Shown here in pieces: positions 1 to 7,261 of a DNA stretch of 11,847 nt. The notes under the pieces were generated by a model. It saw nothing but the letters and a program-made list of their open reading frames with translations, was not told the DNA's origin and did not search any database. How positions within the stretch are numbered: the stretch's first letter is position 1; each line of letters opens with the position of its first letter. The translations under genes were made by a program, and so were the position numbers. The stretch comes from an uncultured Prevotella sp. (GTDB lineage: Bacteria; Bacteroidota; Bacteroidia; Bacteroidales; Bacteroidaceae), in contig ONMG01000113.1 of assembly GCA_900318855.1 (NCBI GenBank), positions 1 to 11,847 on the forward strand, written 5' to 3'.

Positions 1-1946
1 AGAACCAAGTAGAGACAGCTTTGATGGAAGAGGGTCACTACAAAGTAGCTAAGTCGTTTATCCTTTACCGACAGGAACACCAAGAAGATCGTGACACTGT
101 TGACAAGTTAAAGTTTCTCACAGACTACATGAGTGCGGAGAATGCAGCAACAGGTTCGAAGTACGATGCCAATGCAAACGTGGAGCACAAGAACATCGCT
201 ACGCTCATCGGTGAGTTGCCAAAGAAAAGCTTCATCCGACTGAACCGACGCCTGCTGACCGACAGAATCAAGCAGATGTACGGTAAGGAACTTGCCGACG
301 AATACCTCAACCGGTTGAATCAGCATTTCATCTACAAGAACGACGAGACATCTTTGGCTCCCTATTGCGCCAGTATCACAATGTACCCATGGCTCATAGG
401 AGGGACAACGAGCATTGGTGGCAATTCCACTGCGCCAACCAATCTGAAGAGTTTTTGCGGAGGCTTCATCAATATGGTATTCATGGTGAGCAGCATGCTG
501 TCAGGAGCCTGTGCCACACCGGAGTTTCTGATGTACATGAACTACTTCATCGGGAAGGAATACGGCAAGGAATACTATAAGCACGTTGACGACATTGTCG
601 ACATGAGCTTGAAGCAGCGCACGCTTGACAAAGTCATCACCGACTGTTTCGAGCAGATTGTCTACTCACTCAATCAGCCCACCGGAGCCCGCAACTATCA
701 AGCCGTGTTCTGGAACATCTCTTACTATGACAGGTATTACTTTGATAGTCTGTTCTCCAACTTCTATTTTCCCGACGGCAGCCAGCCCGACTGGTCAGGC
801 CTCGACTGGTTGCAGAAACGCTTCATGACATGGTTCAATCAGGAGCGCACGCGAACCGTACTCACCTTTCCGGTGGAAACCATGGCCATGCTCACTGAGA
901 ATGGCGACTGCAAGGATGAGGAATGGGCCGACTTTGCATCCCACATGTATGCCGAAGGCCACAGCTTCTTTACTTATTTGAGCGACAATGCCGATTCGCT
1001 CAGCAGCTGCTGCCGACTGAGGAATGAGATAACCGATAACGGTTTCAGCTACACACTCGGCGCCGGTGGTGTGTCGACAGGCAGCAAGAGTGTGCTCACT
1101 ATCAATCTGAACCGATGCATCCAATATGCTGTCAATCATCACATCGACTACCTGCAGTATCTCGCTTCCATCGTTGACCTCTGCCACAAGGTGCAGTTGG
1201 CTTACAACGAGAATGTCAAGGAGCTGCAGCGTCACGGAATGCTGCCCTTGTACGATGCGGGCTATATCAATATCAGTCGACAATATCTGACCATCGGTAT
1301 CAATGGCCTGGTGGAGGCAGCTGAATTCATGGGACTCCGCATTACGCCAAACGAAGACTACAAGCATTTCGTCCAAGGCATCCTCTCACTTATCGAGACC
1401 TACAACAAGAAATACCGTTCCAAAGAGGCGATGTTCAACTGCGAGATGATTCCGGCTGAGAATGTCGGTGTGAAGCATGCCAAATGGGACCGTGAGGACG
1501 GTTACTTTGTGCCACGCGACTGCTATAACAGTTATTTCTATGTCGTTGAGGACGACACGGTCGACATCGTCGACAAGTTCCGTCTCCACGGTGCTCCTTA
1601 CATTGAGCATCTCACAGGCGGTTCGGCACTGCATATGAACCTGGAAGAACATCTCTCCCAAGCTCAGTACCGGCAGCTCTTCAAGGTAGCGGCCAAGGAA
1701 GGCTGCAATTATTTCACCTACAACATCCCCAATACGATATGCAACGACTGCGGACATATCGACAAGCGCTATCTCAAGGAATGTCCTGTCTGCCATTCCA
1801 AGAACGTCGACTATATGACTCGTATCATCGGCTATCTGAAACGAGTGAGCAACTTCTCCGAGGCGCGTCAGCAGGAGGCGCATCGCAGATTCTATGCCGG
1901 CGAGAAGGAGTACGAGCGTGTGGCTGAAAGCGAAAGCAGGGAATGA
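1..1946 (+). CDS. nrdD: Anaerobic ribonucleoside-triphosphate reductase, large subunit (5' end outside window)
   Basis: This glycyl-radical enzyme reduces ribonucleoside triphosphates to deoxynucleotides in the cytoplasm under anaerobic conditions. The frame is open to the left edge and the residues before the first TTG/ATG (NQVETA, then LMEEGHYKVAKS) read as the end of an ATP-cone allosteric domain, so the true start lies upstream and the first start-like codon at 21 is not the start. Visible family marks are the YCASI cysteine (codon 366-368), the SSCCRLRNE cysteine pair (1008-1013) expected to carry the substrate thiyl radical, a C-terminal zinc site CNDC...CPVC (codons from 1740 and 1782), and the glycyl-radical motif TRIIGYL with its Gly codon at 1830-1832. 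All key residues are present and the C-terminus is complete. nrdG follows 42 bases downstream, so the two probably form one operon. Identity is secure; only the N-terminus is missing. Confidence 0.97.
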   Translation, partial: NQVETALMEEGHYKVAKSFILYRQEHQEDRDTVDKLKFLTDYMSAENAATGSKYDANANVEHKNIATLIGELPKKSFIRLNRRLLTDRIKQMYGKELADEYLNRLNQHFIYKNDETSLAPYCASITMYPWLIGGTTSIGGNSTAPTNLKSFCGGFINMVFMVSSMLSGACATPEFLMYMNYFIGKEYGKEYYKHVDDIVDMSLKQRTLDKVITDCFEQIVYSLNQPTGARNYQAVFWNISYYDRYYFDSLFSNFYFPDGSQPDWSGLDWLQKRFMTWFNQERTRTVLTFPVETMAMLTENGDCKDEEWADFASHMYAEGHSFFTYLSDNADSLSSCCRLRNEITDNGFSYTLGAGGVSTGSKSVLTINLNRCIQYAVNHHIDYLQYLASIVDLCHKVQLAYNENVKELQRHGMLPLYDAGYINISRQYLTIGINGLVEAAEFMGLRITPNEDYKHFVQGILSLIETYNKKYRSKEAMFNCEMIPAENVGVKHAKWDREDGYFVPRDCYNSYFYVVEDDTVDIVDKFRLHGAPYIEHLTGGSALHMNLEEHLSQAQYRQLFKVAAKEGCNYFTYNIPNTICNDCGHIDKRYLKECPVCHSKNVDYMTRIIGYLKRVSNFSEARQQEAHRRFYAGEKEYERVAESESRE

Positions 1947-1988
1947 AGTGGAAACGTGGCATCCTGTCACATCACTGATTAAAGAAGA

Positions 1989-2468
1989 ATGCTGAAATAC
2001 CTCAACACGGGCATCGTATTCCAGGAGATACCCGACGAGACGACGCTGGCCATCAATATTACCCAATGTCCCTGCCACTGTCCGGGATGCCATAGCACGT
2101 ATCTGTGGGAGGACATTGGTGATGTGCTCGACCGAAAGGCCGTCGACAACTTTGTCAATCAGTATGGCCACGACATCACCTGCATCTGTCTGATGGGAGG
2201 CGACTCCGACCCCGCAGCGGTCAACGAGACAGCAGCCTACATCCGTCACGCCTATCCTTATTATAAGGTAGGGTGGTACAGTGGTCGTCTGCGCCTCTCA
2301 CCGGAGATAGAGCCCGAGAACTTCGACTATATCAAGATTGGACCTTATATCCGGCATTTAGGACCGCTCAAGTCGCCCACCACCAACCAAAGACTCTATC
2401 AGCTCGACCGTCACGGACAGTTTCATGATATTACCTTCAGGTTCTGGCAATCACCACTCACCGAATGA
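1989..2468 (+). CDS. nrdG: Anaerobic ribonucleotide reductase activating protein (radical SAM)
   Basis: This radical-SAM activase uses a 4Fe-4S cluster and S-adenosylmethionine to put the glycyl radical on NrdD. At 159 residues it has the usual length for the small NrdG family. The cluster motif CxxxCxxC is seen as C27-PCH-C31-PG-C34, with an extra cysteine (C29) inside the motif. A glycine-rich MGGDSDP segment near residue 74 matches the SAM-binding GGE/GGD region of radical-SAM activases. The N-terminus (MLKYLNTGIVFQEIPDE) has the form common in Bacteroidota rather than the enterobacterial one. It lies 42 bases after nrdD on the same strand with no promoter seen between them, so it is probably co-transcribed. 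No terminator with a T-tract was found on the plus strand after it. The neighbouring gene is convergent. Confidence 0.95.
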   Translation: MLKYLNTGIVFQEIPDETTLAINITQCPCHCPGCHSTYLWEDIGDVLDRKAVDNFVNQYGHDITCICLMGGDSDPAAVNETAAYIRHAYPYYKVGWYSGRLRLSPEIEPENFDYIKIGPYIRHLGPLKSPTTNQRLYQLDRHGQFHDITFRFWQSPLTE

Positions 2469-2493
2469 CAGGTCATGGTTCACGCCCAACATT

Positions 2494-2534
2494 ATCGAAC
2501 CCTAACCGTCCGCAGCCTTTCCCGACCGTTCGAT
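2494..2534. repeat. 7-bp inverted repeat after nrdG
   Basis: ATCGAAC at 2494-2500 is repeated in reverse complement (GTTCGAT) at 2528-2534, with a 27-base spacer. It lies 26 bases after the nrdG stop. There is no T-tract behind it, so a terminator role for nrdDG is only a weak possibility. A separate perfect 10-bp palindrome, GGCAGCTGCC, lies at 2541-2550. Confidence 0.25.
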
Positions 2535-2552
2535 GTGAGTGGCAGCTGCCAT

Positions 2553-2587
2553 AAAAAAGCCAGGCTTCTCAGAGAGGAGTCTGGCTT
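2553..2587 (-). terminator. Rho-independent terminator of the NifU-like/GGGtGRT operon
   Basis: Read on the minus strand, AAGCCAG (2587-2581) pairs with CTGGCTT (2563-2557). The stem extends inward through GGAGT/GCTTC with two G-U pairs, giving about 12 pairs around a 7-base loop. The last stem bases run into a stretch of six T on the minus strand (2558-2553). It begins 22 bases after the stop of the GGGtGRT gene. On the plus strand no T-tract follows, so it serves the minus-strand operon. Confidence 0.88.
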
Positions 2588-2609
2588 CAGCATATATCAG
2601 CGCAAACGC

Positions 2610-3617
2610 TTATTTCTTGTTCAGCAGCAGGTCAGTCTGCACAGCCACGGCAACCGTAGCACCCACCATCGGGTTGTTACCCATGCCGAGATAGCCCATC
2701 ATCTCTACGTGTGCAGGAACCGAAGAGGAACCGGCGAACTGAGCATCACTGTGCATACGGCCCATTGTGTCGGTCATGCCGTAAGAAGCAGGACCGGCGG
2801 CCATATTGTCAGGATGCAGCGTGCGGCCCGTGCCACCACCGGAAGCCACTGAGAAGTAAGGCTTGCCGGCTGCGAGGCGCTCCTTCTTATAGGTGCCTGC
2901 CACAGGATGCTGGAAGCGTGTGGGGTTGGTGGAATTACCCGTAATCGAGACATCCACATTCTCGTGCCACATGATGGCCACGCCCTCGCGCACATCGTCG
3001 GCACCATAGCACTTCACCTTCAGACGCGAAGGATCGTTACCGTAAGGAATCTCCTCCACGATGTTCAGCTTGCTGGTGAAGTAGTCGAACTTCGTCTTCA
3101 CATAGGTGAAGCCATTCACACGGCTGATAATCTGAGCAGCGTCCTTGCCCAAACCGTTAAGAATCACGCGCAGCGGCTTCTGGCGCACCTTGTTAGCCAT
3201 CTCGGCAATGCGGATAGCACCCTCAGCGGCAGCGAAGCTCTCGTGTCCAGCCAGGAAAGCGAAGCACTCGGTCTCCTCGCGGAGCAGACGTGCAGCCAGA
3301 TTACCATGACCCAGACCCACCTTACGGTCGTCGGCCACAGAACCGGGGATGCAGAAAGCCTGCAGGCCCTCGCCGATAGCCTCGGCAGCACTCTTCACAC
3401 CCTTCTTGATGGCGATAGCAGCACCAGCCACGTAAGCCCACTTGGCATTCTCGAAGCAGATGCGCTGCGTGTCCTCGCAAATCTTATAAGGATCGATACC
3501 CAGCTTGTCGCATATCTCATTAGCCTCTTCCAGGTTCTTGATGCCGTACTTCTGCAGAGCAGCGTTGACGTTCTGCTCGCGGCGCTCCTGGCTCTCGTAA
3601 ACAACTTTTCTAATCAT
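2610..3617 (-). CDS. GGGtGRT-family protein (function unknown)
   Basis: This is a 335-residue cytoplasmic protein of the conserved family named after its GGGtGRT motif, seen here as GGGTGRT at residues 260-266 and followed by LHPDNMAAGPASYG. The family is known mainly from anaerobes and has no established biochemical role that I know of. No signal peptide or membrane segment is visible. Six cysteines are present (36, 47, 54, 89, 118 and 203), and the C36/C47/C54 group could bind metal, which is inference. The start is set at the ATG at 3617 because a strong AGGAGG Shine-Dalgarno lies 8 bases upstream (3624-3629) and the upstream gene ends at 3631. A longer frame would run into that gene. It sits 13 bases after the NifU-like gene, and the pairing suggests a joint Fe-S or iron-related role. 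A T-tailed hairpin closes the operon. Confidence 0.93.
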   Translation of the reverse strand: MIRKVVYESQERREQNVNAALQKYGIKNLEEANEICDKLGIDPYKICEDTQRICFENAKWAYVAGAAIAIKKGVKSAAEAIGEGLQAFCIPGSVADDRKVGLGHGNLAARLLREETECFAFLAGHESFAAAEGAIRIAEMANKVRQKPLRVILNGLGKDAAQIISRVNGFTYVKTKFDYFTSKLNIVEEIPYGNDPSRLKVKCYGADDVREGVAIMWHENVDVSITGNSTNPTRFQHPVAGTYKKERLAAGKPYFSVASGGGTGRTLHPDNMAAGPASYGMTDTMGRMHSDAQFAGSSSVPAHVEMMGYLGMGNNPMVGATVAVAVQTDLLLNKK

Positions 3618-3623
3618 AGCTTG

Positions 3624-3629
3624 GTCCTC
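3624..3629 (-). promoter_or_regulatory. Strong Shine-Dalgarno site deciding the GGGtGRT start
   Basis: On the minus strand AGGAGG is followed 6 bases later by the ATG at 3617-3615. Such a full match is uncommon in Bacteroidota, where most genes lack a good Shine-Dalgarno. It fixes the start at 3617 rather than the ATG at 3650, which lies inside the upstream gene. Confidence 0.7.
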
Positions 3630-3630
3630 C

Positions 3631-4335
3631 TTATTCTTTACGTGGGTCAATAGATTTCACAATGCCCTGGTCGGCGGTGGTGCGGCCATAGCGGCCGGTG
3701 AACTTCTTCACAGCCTCATTGGCATCCATGCCGTTCTTGATGGCTTCCATCATCTTGCCCAGGTGAACATACTCGTAACCGCACACCTGATCGTCCTTGT
3801 CGAGGAACATCTTGGTGATGTAACCCTCGGTGAGCTCCAGGTAACGGCAACCCTTGGCGAGTGTGCCATAGAGTGTACCGGTCTGCGAGCGGAGGCCCTT
3901 GCCTAAATCCTCAAGGCCGGCACCTACAGCAAGACCGTTCTCAGAGAATGCACTCTGGCTGCGTCCGTAAACACTCTGGAGGAAGAGCTCGCGCATGGCC
4001 GTGTTGATGGCATCGCACACGAGGTCGGTGTTGAGGGCCTCAAGGATGGTCTTTCCGGGGAGAATCTCGGATGCCATGGCAGCGGAGTGAGTCATACCTG
4101 TGCAGCCAATGGTCTCAACAAGGCATTCCACGATGACGCCGTCCTTGATGTTCAGGGAGAGCTTGCAGGCACCCTGCTGAGGAGCGCACCAACCCACACC
4201 GTGAGTGTAACCAGAAATGTCTTTTATCTCCTTTGCCTGAATCCATTTACCGTCGTCAGGGATTGGAGCTGGGCCATGGTAAGCGCCCTTCTTGACAACG
4301 CACATGTTGTCAACTTCCTTAGAATAAATAATCAT
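3631..4335 (-). CDS. NifU/IscU-like iron-sulfur cluster assembly scaffold protein
   Basis: This 234-residue soluble protein resembles the NifU N-terminal/IscU scaffold, on which 2Fe-2S or 4Fe-4S clusters are built before transfer. The stretch GACKLSLNIKDGVI followed by ETIGCTGMTHSAAMASEILPG lines up with the IscU pattern CGDVMKLQIKVNDGVI ... YGCGSAIASSS...GKT. It is followed by LVCDAINTAM in the place of the third IscU cysteine. Candidate ligands are therefore C50 or C57, C78 and C107; C12, C71, C163 and C185 are extra. The protein is longer than IscU (about 130), has a C-terminal extension of about 110 residues, and lacks the classical NFU CxxC domain. The start MIIYSKEVDN at 4335 is preferred; an ATG at 4305 with an AAGGAAG before it is the alternative. 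The GGGtGRT gene follows at 13 bases. feoAB lies further upstream, which fits an iron-linked task (inference). Confidence 0.88.
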   Translation of the reverse strand: MIIYSKEVDNMCVVKKGAYHGPAPIPDDGKWIQAKEIKDISGYTHGVGWCAPQQGACKLSLNIKDGVIVECLVETIGCTGMTHSAAMASEILPGKTILEALNTDLVCDAINTAMRELFLQSVYGRSQSAFSENGLAVGAGLEDLGKGLRSQTGTLYGTLAKGCRYLELTEGYITKMFLDKDDQVCGYEYVHLGKMMEAIKNGMDANEAVKKFTGRYGRTTADQGIVKSIDPRKE

Positions 4336-4339
4336 AGTT

Positions 4340-4359
4340 ATCTAAAATTTAAATTAGAT
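4340..4359. repeat. Small A/T-rich inverted repeat in the NifU-like leader
   Basis: ATCTAA (4340-4345) and TTAGAT (4354-4359) form a 6-bp inverted repeat with an 8-base spacer. It overlaps the candidate -7 element just before the NifU-like start. It may be an operator, but a repeat this short in A/T-rich DNA can arise by chance. Confidence 0.25.
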
Positions 4360-4379
4360 GGTGATTGCTTGTAGACAAA
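4349..4379 (-). promoter_or_regulatory. Candidate promoter of the NifU-like/GGGtGRT operon
   Basis: On the minus strand TTTG (4379-4376) is followed after 19 bases by TAATTTAA (4356-4349), a partial match to the Bacteroidota -7 consensus TAnnTTTG. The start codon lies 13 bases further on. The -33 box lies in the T-rich tail of the terminator of the preceding small gene, so termination and initiation sites are packed together. The -7 match is imperfect, hence moderate confidence. Confidence 0.4.
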
Positions 4380-4381
4380 CA

Positions 4382-4411
4382 GGCTATAAGGCTTCAGACT
4401 GCCTTATAGCC
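4382..4411 (-). terminator. 11-bp perfect hairpin overlapping the stop of the small membrane gene
   Basis: GGCTATAAGGC (4382-4392) and its exact reverse complement (4401-4411) enclose an 8-base loop. On the minus strand the first arm encodes the last residues (KGYKA) of the 72-residue protein and the loop contains its TGA stop (4396-4394). A modest T-rich run (TGTTTGTCT) follows. It probably ends the small transcript, although the T-tract is not strong and the next gene may be partly read through. Confidence 0.65.
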
Positions 4412-4612
4412 TTTACAACTGATATTCTTGATGACGTCGCGGATATTCATTTCCTTGTCGCCATGTTCCTTGCGCTCTTCTTCGAGCAGTGCGGCCTCTT
4501 CCTTTTCAGCCTCAGAGTGTTCGTAAGTGATGTTCTTGTACTTTGCCTCGGCTATTCCCCATGCGATGAGGGCAATGGCGATGAAAGCCAGCAGTCCGAT
4601 TAATCCTGTCAT
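4394..4612 (-). CDS. Small single-span membrane protein downstream of feoAB
   Basis: The gene encodes 72 residues: a short N-terminus, one clear hydrophobic segment (about residues 3-20, GLIGLLAFIAIALIAWGI), then a highly charged Glu/Lys-rich helical tail and a single cysteine (C66). I do not recognise a named family. It is not the Cys-rich FeoB-associated protein, which has several cysteines after its membrane segment, and it does not look like FeoC. A good Bacteroidota promoter lies 19 bases upstream and a perfect hairpin covers the stop, which supports a real, independently expressed gene. The tail would lie in the cytoplasm or periplasm depending on orientation; the positive and acidic residues after the span give no firm topology. 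Its position between feoAB and a NifU-like gene hints at an accessory iron role, which is only inference. Confidence 0.68.
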   Translation of the reverse strand: MTGLIGLLAFIAIALIAWGIAEAKYKNITYEHSEAEKEEAALLEEERKEHGDKEMNIRDVIKNISCKGYKAV

Positions 4613-4631
4613 AGTTGATTGTAATTTTCTG

Positions 4632-4663
4632 CAAAGATACGCTATCTTAGCCTAAGGACAAAA
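4632..4663 (-). promoter_or_regulatory. Promoter of the small membrane protein gene
   Basis: On the minus strand TTTTG (4663-4659) is followed after 19 bases by TATCTTTG (4639-4632), a perfect TAnnTTTG -7 element. The ATG at 4612 lies 19 bases beyond. This spacing matches the known Bacteroidota housekeeping promoter and separates this gene from feoAB transcription. Confidence 0.75.
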
Positions 4664-4715
4664 TTATCAACCTACTTTTTTTGAGAAATCTCCTCCGCGG
4701 CTCTCCTTTCGGCAT

Positions 4716-7175
4716 CTAAAGCATCAAACGCCCGATTTGGAACACCAGAGCCGACACTATCCAGGCCAGAGCCGTGGTGTAGACGGCTGTGAAGATGGCC
4801 CATTTCCACTTGCCCGTCTCACCCTTAATGGCCACAATGGTGGCGATGCAGGGGAAGTAGAGCAACACAAAGAGCAGGAAGCAGTAGCAGGTGAGCGTGG
4901 TCAGCGGTCCTGCATCCTGATAGGGGATAGCGTGAAGCTCTGCCACGTCGGTCTGCACCTCACGCCGCAGCGTGCCGAAGGTGATATCGCTGTCGGCACC
5001 CTCGTCAGCATCGCCCGTCGAATAGAGCACGCCCAAGGTGGAGGCAACAATCTCCTTGGCACTCACACCGGCCACCAGGCAGACGTCCAGCTTCCAGTTG
5101 AAGCCTTGCGGCAGGAACACGGGCTCTATGGCACGTCCGATATGTCCGATGTAGCTTTGCTCCTGTTGCTCCTTTCCGCTGAGCTGGTCGTTGTGGGGGA
5201 AATAGCCCAGGGCCCACACGATGATGGTGGCCACGAGGATGATGCCGCCCATCTTCTTCAGATACTGTTTGCCTTTCTCCCAAGTGTGCCGGCAGACGGC
5301 CTTCCAGGTGGGGAAGCGGTAGGGGGGCAACTCCATCACGAAAGGAGTGTCCTCGCCCTTGAAGACGAAGCGGGTGAAGAGCTTGCTCATCACGACAGCC
5401 ACAAATATGCCGATGAGATAGAGCGACAGCATGACCGCGCCCTGCCAGTGCACGGAGAAGAACGTGCCGATGATTAATATATAAATAGGTATACGAGCCT
5501 CGCAGCTCATGAAAGGCAGGATGAGCATGGTGACGAGTCTGCTGCGACGGCTCTCAATGGTGCGCGTGGCCATGACGGCCGGCACATTGCAGCCAAAACC
5601 CATGATGAGCGGAATGAATGACTTGCCGTGGAGTCCCATCTTGTGCATCAGCTTATCCATGATGAAGGCTGCGCGAGCCATATAGCCGCTGTCCTCGAGG
5701 AAGGAGATGAAGAAATAGAGGATGAGTATCTGGGGCAGAAACACTATCACCTTGCCCACGCCGCCGATGACGCCGTCCACCAGCATGTCTTTCACCGGAC
5801 CGTCGGGCAGGGTGGTGCCTACGACGCGGCCTATCCATCCCACCAGATCGTCAATCCAATCCATGGGATACTGTCCCAACACAAAGGTAGAGCTGAACAT
5901 CACGAAGAGGATGAGCACGAAGATGGGAAAACCCACATAGCGGTTGGTGAGTATGCGGTCGACAAGATGCGTCACATGGTAGGTGTCCTTCTTCCGGCCC
6001 GTCTCGTAGCCGGCCTCCTCCAGAGCACCGTGGATGAATCCGTACTTGGCATCCATGATGGCTGTCTCGCTGTCTTCACCGGTCTCCTCCTTCACGCGGG
6101 CCGCGGCATGGTCGCGGTGACGCAGTATCTCCTTGGCATCGGCAAACTGTGAGATATAGTTCTCTACCTCTTTGTCGTGCTCCAGGAGTTTTATGGCCAG
6201 ATAGCGCGTGGAGTAACGCGAGCGCAGGTCGGGCTCGGCTTTCAGATGCTCCTGCATGTCGGTGATGCCATGCTCTATCTCGTGACCATGATTGATATGG
6301 ATATGGCGGAAGTGGGGATTCTGTCCCTCGGTGCCTTCATACACCTGGATGACGGTCTTGAAGAGCTCGTCAACACCCTTGCCCGTCTTGAACACCGTGG
6401 GCACCATGGGCACCCCGAAGAGCTCCGAGAGCTTGTCGAGGTTGGCCGTGTCGCCGCGTTGCTCGGCCTCGTCAAACATGTTGAGGGCCACTACCATGCG
6501 CACGTGCATGTCGATGAGCTGAGTGGTGAGATAAAGGTTACGCTCCAGGTTGCTGGTGTCGATGACGTTAATCACCACATCGGGGGTCTTCTCCGTGAGC
6601 TGCCGCCGCACATAGAGTTCCTCGGGACTGTAGGCCGAGAGACTGTAGGTGCCGGGCAGGTCGACCAGCTCGAAGTGGTAGCCCTCGAAGTCGGCATAGC
6701 CCGTCTTGGCATCCACCGTCACTCCCGAGTAGTTGCCCACGCGCTCGTGGGCACCGCTGGCAAAGTTGAAGAGCGAGGTCTTTCCGCAGTTGGGATTGCC
6801 CACCAAGGCCACATTGATGGTATGGCGTTTCTTCTCGGCGGCTTCAGTGAGCTGCTCGGGAGTGAGTGCCTGTTCATCGGGGTCCGAAGCATCGACTTCT
6901 ATTGAGGGTGTCTTCTCTTCGGTATGGTTTCTTTCAAGCTCATGGGCTTCCTTGAGCGAGATGACCTCAATCTGGGCGGCCTCACTATGGCGGAGGCTCA
7001 CCTCATAACCCATGATGCGATACTTGACAGGGTCCTTGAAAGGGGCGTTGAGCAGCACGTCGACTTCCTTACCTTTGATGAAGCCCATCTCGATGATGCG
7101 CTTGCGAAAGCCACCATGACCATAAACCTTTACAATAATACCCTTCTCTCCTGTCTGTAAATCTGAAAGTCTCAT
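4716..7175 (-). CDS. feoB: Fused FeoA-FeoB ferrous iron transporter
   Basis: This 819-residue inner-membrane protein imports Fe(II), with a GTPase domain controlling transport. In order it has a FeoA SH3-like domain (about 1-75, MRLSDLQTGEKGIIVKV), a charged linker (about 76-120), and the G domain with G1 GNPNCGKTS (126-134), G3 DLPG (172-175) and G4 NMFD (232-235). A helical part follows, then the gated membrane region with GFGCNVPAVMATRT, the SCEARIPIYIL segment and a late VSAKEIVAST motif, ending in hydrophobic helices. FeoA-FeoB fusion is usual in Bacteroidota. The frame continues upstream to 7220, but a perfect -7 element (7196-7203) lies inside that extension and homologues begin at MRLS, so the ATG at 7175 (after AAGGAT) is chosen. 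No clear terminator follows its stop before the next promoter. The annotated symbol could also be feoAB. Confidence 0.97.
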   Translation of the reverse strand: MRLSDLQTGEKGIIVKVYGHGGFRKRIIEMGFIKGKEVDVLLNAPFKDPVKYRIMGYEVSLRHSEAAQIEVISLKEAHELERNHTEEKTPSIEVDASDPDEQALTPEQLTEAAEKKRHTINVALVGNPNCGKTSLFNFASGAHERVGNYSGVTVDAKTGYADFEGYHFELVDLPGTYSLSAYSPEELYVRRQLTEKTPDVVINVIDTSNLERNLYLTTQLIDMHVRMVVALNMFDEAEQRGDTANLDKLSELFGVPMVPTVFKTGKGVDELFKTVIQVYEGTEGQNPHFRHIHINHGHEIEHGITDMQEHLKAEPDLRSRYSTRYLAIKLLEHDKEVENYISQFADAKEILRHRDHAAARVKEETGEDSETAIMDAKYGFIHGALEEAGYETGRKKDTYHVTHLVDRILTNRYVGFPIFVLILFVMFSSTFVLGQYPMDWIDDLVGWIGRVVGTTLPDGPVKDMLVDGVIGGVGKVIVFLPQILILYFFISFLEDSGYMARAAFIMDKLMHKMGLHGKSFIPLIMGFGCNVPAVMATRTIESRRSRLVTMLILPFMSCEARIPIYILIIGTFFSVHWQGAVMLSLYLIGIFVAVVMSKLFTRFVFKGEDTPFVMELPPYRFPTWKAVCRHTWEKGKQYLKKMGGIILVATIIVWALGYFPHNDQLSGKEQQEQSYIGHIGRAIEPVFLPQGFNWKLDVCLVAGVSAKEIVASTLGVLYSTGDADEGADSDITFGTLRREVQTDVAELHAIPYQDAGPLTTLTCYCFLLFVLLYFPCIATIVAIKGETGKWKWAIFTAVYTTALAWIVSALVFQIGRLML

Positions 7176-7195
7176 ATCCTTAATCTTTTCATCCG

Positions 7196-7203
7196 CAAAG
7201 TTA
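7196..7203 (-). promoter_or_regulatory. -7 promoter element of feoAB
   Basis: TAACTTTG on the minus strand matches the Bacteroidota -7 consensus TAnnTTTG exactly and lies 20 bases before the ATG at 7175. No TTTG-type box is found 19-21 bases upstream, so the promoter may be weak or need an activator. No convincing Fur-box-like palindrome was recognised by eye. Confidence 0.6.
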
Positions 7204-7261
7204 CTACTTTTCCGCGACATGACGGAGGCCAGCAGCCACCAATTGTAAGTATTTACACGCT

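Noticed and set aside
21..1946. Complete nrdD starting at the TTG at 21
   Set aside because: The frame is open upstream to the window edge and the residues around the TTG belong to an ATP-cone domain, so the gene is cut by the left edge.
1386..2249. Minus-strand open frame of 287 codons across nrdD and nrdG
   Set aside because: It covers the ends of two well-identified genes and the gap between them in antisense, without any family likeness or promoter.
2907..3653. Plus-strand open frame of 248 codons opposite the GGGtGRT gene
   Set aside because: It is antisense to a recognised family gene with a strong Shine-Dalgarno, and its composition is typical of a shadow frame.
4394..4612. Small membrane protein as the known Cys-rich FeoB-associated protein or FeoC
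   Set aside because: It has only one cysteine and a Glu/Lys-rich tail, with no winged-helix pattern, so neither family fits.
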